Shown here piece by piece: positions 23,605 through 32,673 of a DNA stretch of 64,000 nt (the first letter of the stretch is position 1; each line of letters opens with the position of its first letter). A model generated the notes under the pieces. That model had not been told where the DNA came from, ran no database searches, and saw only the letters and a list, made by a program, of their open reading frames with translations. Origin of the DNA: Paenibacillus flagellatus (GTDB taxonomy: Bacteria > Bacillota > Bacilli > Paenibacillales > NBRC-103111); the NCBI RefSeq assembly GCF_003217775.1, contig NZ_QJVJ01000003.1:1-64000 (forward strand). Reading direction: 5' to 3'. A program made the position numbers and the translations under genes.

Positions 23605-25956
23605 ATGAACGAAACGAACGAACCGGCGTCCGCCGCCATCGGAGGCGCCACCCCAGCTTTGCAAACCCAAACGAAAGGAGGGACGATGACGAATGAGACG
23701 GCGCAAGACGCCGGACAAGCCGCCGTGCGAGCGCCGGGCCGCCGCAAGCTGCTGCGTACGATCGGGATGGCCGGGGCGGCCGCCTTCGCCGGCAGCCTGC
23801 TCGGTCCGGGGGCGATGCGTACCGCCTATGCGGCGGGAGCCTATACGCTGACGACGATCGCCGCGCTGCGCGCGACGTCGGCCGCGCCGGATCCGGCGAA
23901 TGTGTATTACGTGACGGACAAAGGACAAGAGGGCCATTTCTATTACGATCCGGCCGATACGACGTCCGCAGACAATACCGGCACCGTGCTGGCCGCCGCG
24001 GCGGGCTATCGGTTCAAGCGGATCGTCGAGTCCGAGACGTACAGCGTGAGATGGTTCGGGGCGAAAGGGAACGGGACGAACGACGACACGCAGCCGATTC
24101 GGGACGCCATTGCGGCCGTTTCCGCCGCGGGCGGAGGGACCGTCTTTTTTCCGCAAGGGACGTATATCGTGGCGCCGTCCGGCTCGACCCGCATCGATTT
24201 GAAAAGCTTCGTTCATTTGAACGGCGTCGGAGCGAAATCGGTCATCAAGGTGAAAAACAATCCGGGCGATTACGCCGCGATATTCGGCGCGCCTTCGTCG
24301 GTGCTGACGGAGCATGTGCGGATCAGCAACTTGAAATTCGACCAAAACCCGGCGAACAATACGACGTGCAATCTCGATACGACGCGGACGGATGCGAACT
24401 GGTATCAGTTCTGCATCATGCTGTACAACTACGATCATATCACGATCGACAATTGCATCTTCGATCCGGTTTGCGGCGTAAACGCCATTACGCTCAACAA
24501 CGTCGCCTGTCGCAACGCGACGATCCACAATTGCTACTTTCATTTCGTCCGGGGCACCGGCACGCCGAACTACGACAATACGTCCGTTTATTTGAACGGC
24601 CGCAACCACACGGTGTCGCATTGCCGCTTCTACACCGAGATCGGGACCAAGGCGCTCGGCGCGATCGAGACGCATACGGGACAGAGCGTCATCGCGAACA
24701 ACGTCTCGGAAAATTATTGCACCGGCATCAACTTGCAGGCGAGCGCGGACAGCGACCCGCACTGCGACATGACGATAACGGGCAATACGTTTTCGAACGC
24801 GAACCAGGGCATTCAGCTTTGGCCGCTCGGCGCGCATCCGATCAAAAACGTGACGATCGTCGGCAATACGATCAGCCTCGACAATCCGGGCCACAACCGG
24901 CAGACGACGGCGGGCATTACGAGCGCGGGCGCTTCGACCGATATCGGCGCCTTCGAAAACATCAACATTACCGGCAATACGATATTGTTCAAGGAGGAGC
25001 TGACGCAGCGGACGAGCACGTTTTACGAGGGGTTCGCCTACGGGATCGGGATCGCGAAAAATACGACGATCCGCGACGTGACGATCGCCAACAACGTAAT
25101 CAAGTACGCGCCGTGCATCGGCATCCAGCTCGGCACGCCCGACCCGACCGCGACGAGCTGCATCGTCGAAAACGCGGCGATCACCGGCAACGTCATCGTC
25201 AATTCGGGCTGCTACCCGGCGCTGAACGAAACGGTGCGGGCCGGCATTATCCTGCGCAAGACGGTGCGCAACGCGAAGGTGTCCGGCAACTGCATCATCG
25301 ACACGTACGACCCGTGCCGCTCCGTCTTCTCGATCCGGCTGAACGCCGGCGAAGGGACGTTTACGAACGTCGAGGTCGGCGGCAACTTCGTCCAGACGAA
25401 GCAGGGCGGACTGTACCTCGACCTCGCGTCGACGGTCGCGAATGCGGATGCCGCCAATCCGGTCAAGCTGTCGGCGGCCAATCCGCCGAACGCCGGCTCG
25501 TACACGGCGGGAGACGTCATCCTGACGAACGCCGCCGCCGCAACCGACGGCCAGACACCGGTCGGGTACAAATGCACGGCCAGCGGCACGTTCGGATCGA
25601 TCACGGGCGTAACGGCGACCGGGACGAGCGGCACGTTCAAAATCGTCGTCGCCGGATCGGCGGCCGAGCTGGCCAAGCTGAAGGTCGGCCAATGGATCAG
25701 CATCGCGACGACGTCGGGAGCGGTCTCGAGGCAAATCGTCCGCATCGGCGGGACGGACGTCCGGCTGCACGCCTCGCTTCCGGCCGCCGTCTCCGGAGGG
25801 GCGGTCACGTTCACCGCTCCGGTGCTGAAGCCGTTCGGGGCGATCGGCGCAAACGCGGCGATCCCGAACGTGGCGGTCGCCAGCTTCGCCGCCGTAGAGG
25901 CGGAGCTGAACAAGCTGAAGCAGGCGATGCGCAGCTACGGCATCATCGCGCCGTGA
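23605..25956 (+). CDS. Tat-exported right-handed beta-helix protein 1
   Basis: A 783-residue exported protein. A twin-arginine signal (GRRKLLRTIGMAG at about 45-57, ending AYAAG near 75-78) is followed by an N-terminal module with YYVTDKGQEGHFYYDPADTT, then a pectate-lyase-3-type beta-helix beginning VRWFGAKGNGTNDD and GGGTVFFPQGTYIV. Numerous NNVI/GNTI/TIHNCY turns mark the helix. A C-terminal module (GQTPVGYKCTASGTFG... to the short coiled coil AELNKLKQAMRSYGI) closes it. Such folds are usually polysaccharide lyases or hydrolases; no catalytic residue can be named. ATG 23605 is used; ATG 23686 also has a strong ribosome site and would leave the Tat motif nearer the N terminus. Monocistronic, by the terminator after it. 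Confidence 0.85.
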   Translation: MNETNEPASAAIGGATPALQTQTKGGTMTNETAQDAGQAAVRAPGRRKLLRTIGMAGAAAFAGSLLGPGAMRTAYAAGAYTLTTIAALRATSAAPDPANVYYVTDKGQEGHFYYDPADTTSADNTGTVLAAAAGYRFKRIVESETYSVRWFGAKGNGTNDDTQPIRDAIAAVSAAGGGTVFFPQGTYIVAPSGSTRIDLKSFVHLNGVGAKSVIKVKNNPGDYAAIFGAPSSVLTEHVRISNLKFDQNPANNTTCNLDTTRTDANWYQFCIMLYNYDHITIDNCIFDPVCGVNAITLNNVACRNATIHNCYFHFVRGTGTPNYDNTSVYLNGRNHTVSHCRFYTEIGTKALGAIETHTGQSVIANNVSENYCTGINLQASADSDPHCDMTITGNTFSNANQGIQLWPLGAHPIKNVTIVGNTISLDNPGHNRQTTAGITSAGASTDIGAFENINITGNTILFKEELTQRTSTFYEGFAYGIGIAKNTTIRDVTIANNVIKYAPCIGIQLGTPDPTATSCIVENAAITGNVIVNSGCYPALNETVRAGIILRKTVRNAKVSGNCIIDTYDPCRSVFSIRLNAGEGTFTNVEVGGNFVQTKQGGLYLDLASTVANADAANPVKLSAANPPNAGSYTAGDVILTNAAAATDGQTPVGYKCTASGTFGSITGVTATGTSGTFKIVVAGSAAELAKLKVGQWISIATTSGAVSRQIVRIGGTDVRLHASLPAAVSGGAVTFTAPVLKPFGAIGANAAIPNVAVASFAAVEAELNKLKQAMRSYGIIAP

Positions 25957-25962
25957 ACGAAG

Positions 25963-25997
25963 GCGGGGCTCCGAGCGGAGCCTCGCTTGTTTTTTTG
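25963..25997 (+). terminator. Rho-independent terminator after beta-helix gene 1
   Basis: GCGGGGCTCC (25963-25972) pairs with GGAGCCTCGC (25977-25986), with one G-T, followed by TTGTTTTTTT. Confidence 0.85.
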
Positions 25998-26018
25998 CCT
26001 CGGCGGGAGACAGTTCAA

Positions 26019-26106
26019 GTGCAAAAAAAATGAACGAATGTCCAACCCGAAGTGCAAAAAGAACGCAAAATCCTCCAAAGCCTTCCCTTTTGTTCCACGT
26101 TATGAT
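26019..26106 (+). promoter_or_regulatory. Promoter module B (AraC-type, 88 bp)
   Basis: GTGCAAAAA (26019-26027), 24 bp, GTGCAAAAA (26052-26060), 40 bp, -10 TATGAT (26101-26106). It begins 22 bp after the preceding terminator and drives the operon of beta-helix genes 2 and 3 and the first solute-binding protein. Both half-sites are perfect. Confidence 0.85.
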
Positions 26107-26122
26107 TACGGTAACAGCGCCG

Positions 26123-26137
26123 ATGAAAACGGTTACG
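26123..26137 (+). promoter_or_regulatory. CcpA cre site (one mismatch) downstream of module B
   Basis: ATGAAAACGGTTACG matches the cre consensus WTGNAANCGNWNNCW at all but the last base. It starts 17 nt after the -10 of module B, the same distance as the cre after module C, so it lies about +10 to +24 of the transcript, a usual repressing position. Confidence 0.65.
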
Positions 26138-26240
26138 AAGCTTCGGCAAGCAGGCGCGGGCGGAAAGGGGACTGAAGCCGGATTGCGACGGGAACGGCCG
26201 CAGAGGCGCGTTCCAAACCAAACAGTCGGGAGGGATGAAT

Positions 26241-28682
26241 ATGAACGGAAAGGAACAGGAACACCGGACGGCGCCGATGGGGGAACGGGAACAAACGGAG
26301 ATGACGGAATCAACGGAATCAACGGAATCGGGCGCAGCCTCGAACGGAGGCGACGATGCGGATGCGGTCCCAGCGGCGGAGACGGCCGAATCGGAGCAGC
26401 TCGCGGATCGGGCGAACCGGCCGGGCGACAAGACGATCAGCCGGAGAAAGCTGCTCGTCTCGATGGGGATGGCCGGCGCGGCGGCGATCGCATTCGGCAC
26501 GATGCTGAACGCGAACGGCGGCGAGGGCGGGACCGTGCAGGAGGCCGTGTACGGGAAGAAAAAGCCGAAGCCGGGCGAGCCGCTCGATTTGACGGGAACC
26601 GGCTGCGTCGTACGCGCCACGATCGCGGAGCTGCGGGCGATGACCGCGCCGGATCCGGCCTTGGCGTATCTCGTAACCGACCCGGGGCAGGAAGGCCATT
26701 TCATCGTCGATCCGGAAGATACGACGTCCTCCGACAATACGGGTACGGTACTGGTCGCCGCATCCGGCGCCCGGCTCAAGCGTCTGCTTGAAGCGCCGTT
26801 CATGAATGTGAAATGGTTCGGGGCGAAAGGCGACGATACGACCGTCGATATGACCGCCATTCAGCTTGCGATCAACGCGGCGTCCGCCATGGGCGGAGGA
26901 ACGGTGTTCGTCCCGAAAGGGACATATATCGTCGCTCCTTCGGGAAGCACGAGGATCCTCTTGCGCGACAACGTCCATGTGCTCGGCGAAGGGACAGGCT
27001 CGGTCATCAAAGTGAAGGACAACGCCGGCGATTACGGGATGATCTTCGGAGCCGCTTCATCGGCAACTCCGCTTCGGAACGTCCGCATCTCCAACCTGCG
27101 CGTCGACCAAAATCCGCAAAACAACTTGTCGTGCAACATCAACTTGTCCCGAACCGATTCGTATTACTGGCAATTCGTCATCGCCCTGTACAATTACGAC
27201 CATATCGTCGTCGACAACGTGACGTTCGACCCGACCTGCGGCGTCAATACGATCACGATGAACAACGAATCGGCCCAAAACGCGACGATTACGAACTGCC
27301 GATTCAACTTCGTCAAGGCGAACGGCGACCCGGAATACGACAATTCCGCGATCTATCTCAACGGTCGCAATCATACGGTGTCCAACTGCCTGTTCTACGC
27401 GGCGCCGGGTCAAAAGGCGCGCGGAGCGATCGAGACGCACGGCGGACAGAGCGTCGTGACGAACAACGTGAGCGACGGCTACTATACCGGCGTCAACATC
27501 CAAGCGAACAGCAAGGACATCCACGGAGACATTACGGTCAATTCGAATACGTTCAGCAACGCGAACCAGGGCATCCAGCTTTGGCCGTATAAGCACTATG
27601 CGCTGCGCAACGTGACGGTCAGCGGCAACACGATTCATTTGGCCAATACGGTCCATCAGCGCTATACGACGACCGGCATTTCGAGCGCGGGCGGGACGAC
27701 GGAAACCGGGGCGTTCGAAAACATTACGATTACCGGTAACACGATTACGTTCCAGGAGGAGCCGGCGTACCGTTCATCGATGAACGAAGCCGCGTACGGC
27801 ATCGGGCTCGTCAAAGACATCGACATGACGAACGTGCTGATCGCCGGCAATCTCATCAAGAACGCGCCGGTTTCGGGCATCCGGCTCGGCAGCAACAGCA
27901 AAGTCGGCACGATCCGGAACGTGCAGATTACGGGCAACGTCGTCGTCAACGCCGGTTATTATCCGGCGCCGTCGGAGCTGTACCGGGCGGCCATCGTGCT
28001 TCGCTCGACGGTGAACGGCGCGAACGTGTCCGGCAACTTCATCTCGGATACGTTCGATCAGGCGAAGGGGCTGTTCTCGATCCGGGTCAACGACTTCGAC
28101 GGCACGTTCACGAACGTCTCCGTTACGAACAACTTGATCGCGTCGAAGCAAGGGGGCTTATGGTTCAGCATCAGCCCGTCGGTGACGACGGACGCGCCGC
28201 TCGTGAAGACGGCGACGGCGTACCCGCCCGCTTCCGGGACGTTCAACCAAGGCGAAATCGTCATGATCGCGGGACCTTCGGTCGCTCCGGGCCAGACGCC
28301 CGCCGGTTACAAAGTGACGGCGACGGGCACCGCCGGGACTCTCTCCGGCGTGACGGGGACCGGAACGATCGGGACGCCGACGATAACGGTCAACGACTCG
28401 TCCCCGCTCAAGCCGGAGCAATGGATCCGCATCGCGGCCGGCAACCAGCTAAGGCGCATCGTGCGCATTTCCGGCAATCAGGTGCGGTTGAACGCCAACT
28501 TGACGACGGACGTTCCGACGCCGAGCGCGATTTCGTTCCAGGCGCCGACGTTCGAGCCGTTCGGCGCGATCGGCAGACTGCCCGGCATCGCCGACACGAA
28601 CGGCGCGACGGTCGCGCAGCTGGAAGCGGAAATGAACCAGGTCAAGCAGGCGCTGCGGCAGTACGGCATTCTCCATACGTAA
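26241..28682 (+). CDS. Tat-exported right-handed beta-helix protein 2
   Basis: An 813-residue paralogue of protein 1. It has an unusually long acidic n-region (1-65, rich in E, T, S, D), then ISRRKLLVSMGMAG (66-79), the VTDPGQEGHFIVDPEDTTSS module, WFGAKGDDTTVDMTAIQLAI (about 192-211), GGGTVFVPKGTYIV, and many NNV/GNTI turns. The C-terminal module is GQTPAGYKVTATGTAG..., LKPEQWIRIAAGNQLRR and the coiled coil EMNQVKQALRQYGIL. No signal-peptidase A-x-A site follows the Tat region, so it may stay membrane-anchored. ATG 26241 lies 7 nt after GGGAGGG. First gene of the module B operon; probable glycan-degrading enzyme, substrate unknown. Confidence 0.85.
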   Translation: MNGKEQEHRTAPMGEREQTEMTESTESTESGAASNGGDDADAVPAAETAESEQLADRANRPGDKTISRRKLLVSMGMAGAAAIAFGTMLNANGGEGGTVQEAVYGKKKPKPGEPLDLTGTGCVVRATIAELRAMTAPDPALAYLVTDPGQEGHFIVDPEDTTSSDNTGTVLVAASGARLKRLLEAPFMNVKWFGAKGDDTTVDMTAIQLAINAASAMGGGTVFVPKGTYIVAPSGSTRILLRDNVHVLGEGTGSVIKVKDNAGDYGMIFGAASSATPLRNVRISNLRVDQNPQNNLSCNINLSRTDSYYWQFVIALYNYDHIVVDNVTFDPTCGVNTITMNNESAQNATITNCRFNFVKANGDPEYDNSAIYLNGRNHTVSNCLFYAAPGQKARGAIETHGGQSVVTNNVSDGYYTGVNIQANSKDIHGDITVNSNTFSNANQGIQLWPYKHYALRNVTVSGNTIHLANTVHQRYTTTGISSAGGTTETGAFENITITGNTITFQEEPAYRSSMNEAAYGIGLVKDIDMTNVLIAGNLIKNAPVSGIRLGSNSKVGTIRNVQITGNVVVNAGYYPAPSELYRAAIVLRSTVNGANVSGNFISDTFDQAKGLFSIRVNDFDGTFTNVSVTNNLIASKQGGLWFSISPSVTTDAPLVKTATAYPPASGTFNQGEIVMIAGPSVAPGQTPAGYKVTATGTAGTLSGVTGTGTIGTPTITVNDSSPLKPEQWIRIAAGNQLRRIVRISGNQVRLNANLTTDVPTPSAISFQAPTFEPFGAIGRLPGIADTNGATVAQLEAEMNQVKQALRQYGILHT

Positions 28683-28701
28683 ACGGCGAGGAGGGACGAA
28701 C

Positions 28702-31038
28702 ATGAACAAGATGCACGAACAAGGGACAAGTAGGACCGAGGGCGGTTCCGGCGGCGCCCGAGACGCCTCCGGGCGGCCGGAGGATCGGTTGATCAGCCGG
28801 AGGAAGCTGCTCGCTTCGATGGGAGCGGCCGGCGCGACGGCCGTCGTATTCGGCTCGATCCTGAACGCGAATGGCGGAGACGGAGGGCCGTCGGTATCGG
28901 AATCGGTGTACGGCTTGGGCGGGGCGAAAACGAAGCCGAAAGATTTGGTCGATCTCGGCTTCGTCGTCTCCTCGACGATCGCGGAGCTTCGGGCGATGAC
29001 GGACCCGAACCCCGAGTACGTTTATCTCTTAACCGATCCGGGACAAGAAGGGCATTTCGTTTTCGATGCGGCGGACACGGCTTCGGCGGACAATACCGGG
29101 ACGGTGCTCGTATCCGTATCCGGCGCCCGGTTTAAGCGACTTCTCGAGTCGCCCTATATGAACGTGAAATGGTTCGGGGCGAAGGGCGACGGCGTCACAG
29201 ACGACATGGCCGCCATCCAGAGCACGATCAATGCAACGTTCGCACGCGGAGGGGGAACGGTGTTTCTTCCCAAGGGGACGTACCTCGTATCGCCGTCGGG
29301 CAGCACGAGAATCGTCCTGCGCGACAACGTCGACCTGCTCGGGGAAGGGACGGCGACGGTTGTCAAGGTGAAGGACGACGCCGGCGACTACGGCATGGTG
29401 TTCGGCGCCGCCACGTCGGCCGTGCCGCTCAAAAACGTCCGCATCTCGAACCTGCGCGTCGATCAAAACCCGCAAAACAATACGACGTGCAACATCAACT
29501 CGTCCCGCACCGACTCGTACTACTGGCAATTCGTCATCGGGCTCTACAACTACGAAAACATCGTCGTCGACAACGTCACGTTCGATCCGACGTGCGGCAT
29601 CAACACGATCACGCTGAACAAAATAACGGCGAAAAACGCCGTCATTACGAACTGCCGGTTCAACTTCGTCATGGCGAAGGGCGACGGCACCTACGACAAC
29701 TCGGCCATTTACTTGAACGGGCGAAGCCATACCGTATCGAACTGTCTGTTCTACGCCGCCCCGGGCCAAAAAGCGCGAGGGGCGATCGAAACGCACGGCG
29801 GCACGAGCGTCATTTCGAACAACATCAGCGACGGTTATTATACGGGCATCAACCTGCAGTCCAGCGAGGCGAGCGGCGAGCATAGCGACATGACGGTCAC
29901 GAACAATACGATCAGCAACGCGAACCAAGGGATTCAGTTCGGCCCGCGGTTTCAGCACGGCATTAAAAACGTCGTCATCGCGAACAACACGATCCATCTG
30001 ATCAATACGGTCCACCAGCGCTCGCTGACGACCGGCATCTCGACGGCGGGCAGCTCGGTCGACAAAGGCCCTTACGAGAACATTACGATTACCGGCAATA
30101 CGATCGTGTTCGAGGAGGAATTCGTCCGCCGATCCACGCTGAACGAAGCCGCATACGGCATTTCGCTGTACAAGGACAGTGACTACACGAACGTGCTGAT
30201 CGCGAACAACGTCATCAAGAACGCTCCCGTGACGGGCATCCGGGTCGGCAGCAGCAACAAGGTCGGCGTCTCGACCAATATCAAAATCACCGGCAACATG
30301 ATCGTCAACGCCGGCCATTACCCGGCTTCGTCCGAGCTGTACCGGGCCGCGATATTGCTTCGCTCGACGGTAAAGGGGGCGGACGTCTCCGGCAACTTCA
30401 TTACGGACACGTACGATCAGGCGAAGGGGCTGTTCTCGATCCGGGTCAACGACTTCGACGGCACGTTTACGAACGTGTCCGTGACGAACAATTTGATCCA
30501 GTCGAAGCAGGGCGGCCTGTGGCTCAGCATCAGCCCGTCGGTCGCGACGGACGCCCCGTCCGTGAAGACCTCCGCGTCGTTCCCGCCCGCCTCCGGCACG
30601 TTCCAACAGGGCGAAATCGTCCTCGTGACGGGGACGGCCGTTACGCCGGGCCAGACGCCAGCCGGCTACAAGGTGACGGCGACCGGCACGGCCGGAACGC
30701 TCGCCGGCGTGACGGCGTCCGGTACGACCGGCACACCGTACTTGACGGTAAGCGACGCGTCGCAGCTGAAGCCGGAGCAGTGGATCCGCATCTCCGCGGG
30801 CAACCAGCTGCGACGGATCGTGCGCGTCTCGGGCAGCGAAGTGCGGCTGAACGCCAACTTGACGGCCGACGTCCCGCCTTCGAGCGCGATCGCGTTCGCG
30901 GCGCCGCAATTCGAGCCGTTCGGGCCGGTCGGCAAGCTGGCGGGCATCGCCGACACGACCGGTTCGACGCTGGCGCAGCTCGAAACGGAGGTGAATTTGC
31001 TCAAGCAGGCGATGCGGCAGTACGGCATGTTGTCTTGA
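28702..31038 (+). CDS. Tat-exported right-handed beta-helix protein 3
   Basis: A 778-residue paralogue lying 19 nt after gene 2 and very similar to it at protein level over the beta-helix and C-terminal module (shared LKPEQWIRI, GNQLRRIVRVSG-type, and DNSAIYLNGR stretches), which suggests a tandem duplication. The Tat motif ISRRKLLASMGAAG is at 31-44 with a short n-region, and again no clear A-x-A cleavage site. It has WFGAKGDGVTDDMAAI and GGGTVFLPKGTYLV. GAGGAGGG precedes ATG 28702. Co-transcribed with gene 2 and the downstream solute-binding lipoprotein. Confidence 0.85.
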   Translation: MNKMHEQGTSRTEGGSGGARDASGRPEDRLISRRKLLASMGAAGATAVVFGSILNANGGDGGPSVSESVYGLGGAKTKPKDLVDLGFVVSSTIAELRAMTDPNPEYVYLLTDPGQEGHFVFDAADTASADNTGTVLVSVSGARFKRLLESPYMNVKWFGAKGDGVTDDMAAIQSTINATFARGGGTVFLPKGTYLVSPSGSTRIVLRDNVDLLGEGTATVVKVKDDAGDYGMVFGAATSAVPLKNVRISNLRVDQNPQNNTTCNINSSRTDSYYWQFVIGLYNYENIVVDNVTFDPTCGINTITLNKITAKNAVITNCRFNFVMAKGDGTYDNSAIYLNGRSHTVSNCLFYAAPGQKARGAIETHGGTSVISNNISDGYYTGINLQSSEASGEHSDMTVTNNTISNANQGIQFGPRFQHGIKNVVIANNTIHLINTVHQRSLTTGISTAGSSVDKGPYENITITGNTIVFEEEFVRRSTLNEAAYGISLYKDSDYTNVLIANNVIKNAPVTGIRVGSSNKVGVSTNIKITGNMIVNAGHYPASSELYRAAILLRSTVKGADVSGNFITDTYDQAKGLFSIRVNDFDGTFTNVSVTNNLIQSKQGGLWLSISPSVATDAPSVKTSASFPPASGTFQQGEIVLVTGTAVTPGQTPAGYKVTATGTAGTLAGVTASGTTGTPYLTVSDASQLKPEQWIRISAGNQLRRIVRVSGSEVRLNANLTADVPPSSAIAFAAPQFEPFGPVGKLAGIADTTGSTLAQLETEVNLLKQAMRQYGMLS

Positions 31039-31098
31039 ATGTCCAAACGGGGGTTGCACGAACATCCATCATCCGAAAAAAAGGAGCATGAAACGAAC

Positions 31099-32463
31099 AT
31101 GATCAACTGGAAGCGCGTTAAACGGTCGACGATCGGGCTTGTGCCCGTCCTGGCTCTCTCTCTCGCCTTGTCGGGGTGCGGAGGAAGCGGAGAAGCGGGC
31201 GAAACGCCGCCCGCCGGCACCGGCGAAAAGACGCAGGAGACGAAGCCGAAAGCGGAAGATCCGGCGTCGGTCAAAGGCGAGGTCGTCTGGCAATACCCGA
31301 ACACGACTTGGCCCGAGCCCGAAATCAAAAACATGATCGCCGATTTCAACAAAACGTACCCGAACGTGACCGTCAAGCCGGTGCTCGGACCGCTCGAGCC
31401 GATGATCGCGGCGGGCAACCCGCCGAATGTGGCGACGAACAACCGGCTCGAGGCGAACTGGATCATGGACGGGATGTTCGAAGAGCTGACGCCGTATATC
31501 AAGCGCGATCCGGACTACAAGCCGGAGACGCTGTTCCACCAGGTGCTGTACGAAATTCCGCAGTTCGAGAAAGGCCAGTACGGCATCCCGATGTATTCGA
31601 ACCCGACCTACGCGCTCGTCGTCAACAACAAGATCATGAACCAGTACGGGGAAAAGTCGATTCCGAACTTGCAGGGGCTGAAAGATACCGACGAATTTTA
31701 CAAAAAGTTTTGGATCATGAAGAACGGCGAATACGAGATGACCGGCGAAAATCCGCTGTTCTACTACGGCAATTTGTCGGGCCTGTTCTTCGTCTCGTAT
31801 TTGAACGGCGCCGACCCGTCCACGTTCTGGAATCCGGAAACGAAGAAAGTCAACTTCAACGATCCGAAAATCGTCGACGCGCTCGATTGGCTGGCCAAAT
31901 TCAATCTCGATACGATCAACCAGCCGGCTTACACGAAGCTGAAAGGCCAGCTGCCGAAAAACACGCATCCGTTCCTCGCCGAGAAACAGGCGATGATGAT
32001 CATCACCTCGAACAACCTGAAAGATTTCCGCAAGGCGAAGCCGGACCTCGATCTGACCGTCCTGCCCGCCCCGCAGGCGAGCTTGTGGAACGGCGGCTCC
32101 AACCTGGCGATCGTGAAGGCCGGCAAAGACAAAGACGCGGCCTGGGCGTTCATCAAGTGGATGACGTCGACCGAGCAAGGCTCGGAGTCGCTCTATACGC
32201 GTCTCGGCCTGCTGTCGCCGATGAAGTCGAGCAAATATCTCGAGGAAAAAGCGAAAACGGACGCCGACCTGAAAGTGTTTCTCGACATCAACGGAAAAGC
32301 GAAAAAATGGATCCCGCAATTCCCGGTCGCATACGACACCGAATACAAGAAGCTGTTCCCGGATTTCCTCGCGGGCAAAGTGACGGCGAAGGAAATGATG
32401 GACCACGTCAACAAGGAAGTGCAGAAGCGGATCGACGAGTTTTACGCGAGCAAGAAAAAATAA
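31099..32463 (+). CDS. Extracellular solute-binding lipoprotein, family 1 (ABC sugar uptake)
   Basis: A 454-residue lipoprotein with the signal and lipobox VLALSLALSGCGG (Cys near 26), a T/E/K-rich linker, then a type-1 sugar-binding fold: VVWQYPNTTWPEPEIKNMIA, TFWNPETKKVNFNDP, EKQAMMIITSNN, and SNLAIVKAGKDKDAAWAFIK, ending WMTSTEQGSE. It binds a sugar or oligosaccharide and delivers it to a permease. No permease or ATPase is in this operon, so it probably uses the ones of the module C operon. ATG 31099 is preferred; the frame extends upstream to 31039 without a ribosome site. AAGGAG precedes it by 12 nt. Confidence 0.9.
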   Translation: MINWKRVKRSTIGLVPVLALSLALSGCGGSGEAGETPPAGTGEKTQETKPKAEDPASVKGEVVWQYPNTTWPEPEIKNMIADFNKTYPNVTVKPVLGPLEPMIAAGNPPNVATNNRLEANWIMDGMFEELTPYIKRDPDYKPETLFHQVLYEIPQFEKGQYGIPMYSNPTYALVVNNKIMNQYGEKSIPNLQGLKDTDEFYKKFWIMKNGEYEMTGENPLFYYGNLSGLFFVSYLNGADPSTFWNPETKKVNFNDPKIVDALDWLAKFNLDTINQPAYTKLKGQLPKNTHPFLAEKQAMMIITSNNLKDFRKAKPDLDLTVLPAPQASLWNGGSNLAIVKAGKDKDAAWAFIKWMTSTEQGSESLYTRLGLLSPMKSSKYLEEKAKTDADLKVFLDINGKAKKWIPQFPVAYDTEYKKLFPDFLAGKVTAKEMMDHVNKEVQKRIDEFYASKKK

Positions 32464-32474
32464 CGGGCGAGAGG

Positions 32475-32516
32475 CAAACGGTTCCGCGCGGTCGGAACCG
32501 TTTGTTCTCCGTTTTT
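32475..32516 (+). terminator. Rho-independent terminator ending the module B operon
   Basis: CAAACGGTTCC (32475-32485) pairs perfectly with GGAACCGTTTG (32494-32504), followed by TTCTCCGTTTTT. Confidence 0.88.
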
Positions 32517-32529
32517 CGACGCGAGCGGA

Positions 32530-32617
32530 GTGCAAAAAAAGCGGAATATTGTACAAACGCGGATGCAAAAAGTGCGGATAATCGGCTAAATCTTTTGTCC
32601 CGGCCCCCATGTATCAT
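32530..32617 (+). promoter_or_regulatory. Promoter module C (AraC-type, 88 bp)
   Basis: GTGCAAAAA (32530-32538), 24 bp, ATGCAAAAA (32563-32571), 40 bp, -10 TATCAT (32612-32617). The middle of the 24-bp spacer reads ATTGTACAAACG, which is almost shared with module D. It lies just after the terminator at 32516 and drives the 17-kb transporter operon. Confidence 0.85.
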
Positions 32618-32633
32618 AACGGTAAGAAGGGGA

Positions 32634-32648
32634 ATGTAAACGTTATCA
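32634..32648 (+). promoter_or_regulatory. CcpA cre site (perfect) downstream of module C
   Basis: ATGTAAACGTTATCA matches WTGNAANCGNWNNCW at every position. It starts 17 nt after the -10 of module C, so it lies between the transcript start and the ribosome site of the first gene. Confidence 0.75.
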
Positions 32649-32673
32649 CTCGTAAGTCGAAGGAGGCATTCGG

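Noticed and set aside
23572-26322. Open frame of about 916 codons on the minus strand opposite beta-helix gene 1
   Set aside because: It is rich in Arg and has no recognisable domain or ribosome site. It mirrors a clearly real gene; high GC at third positions gives long antisense frames throughout this window.
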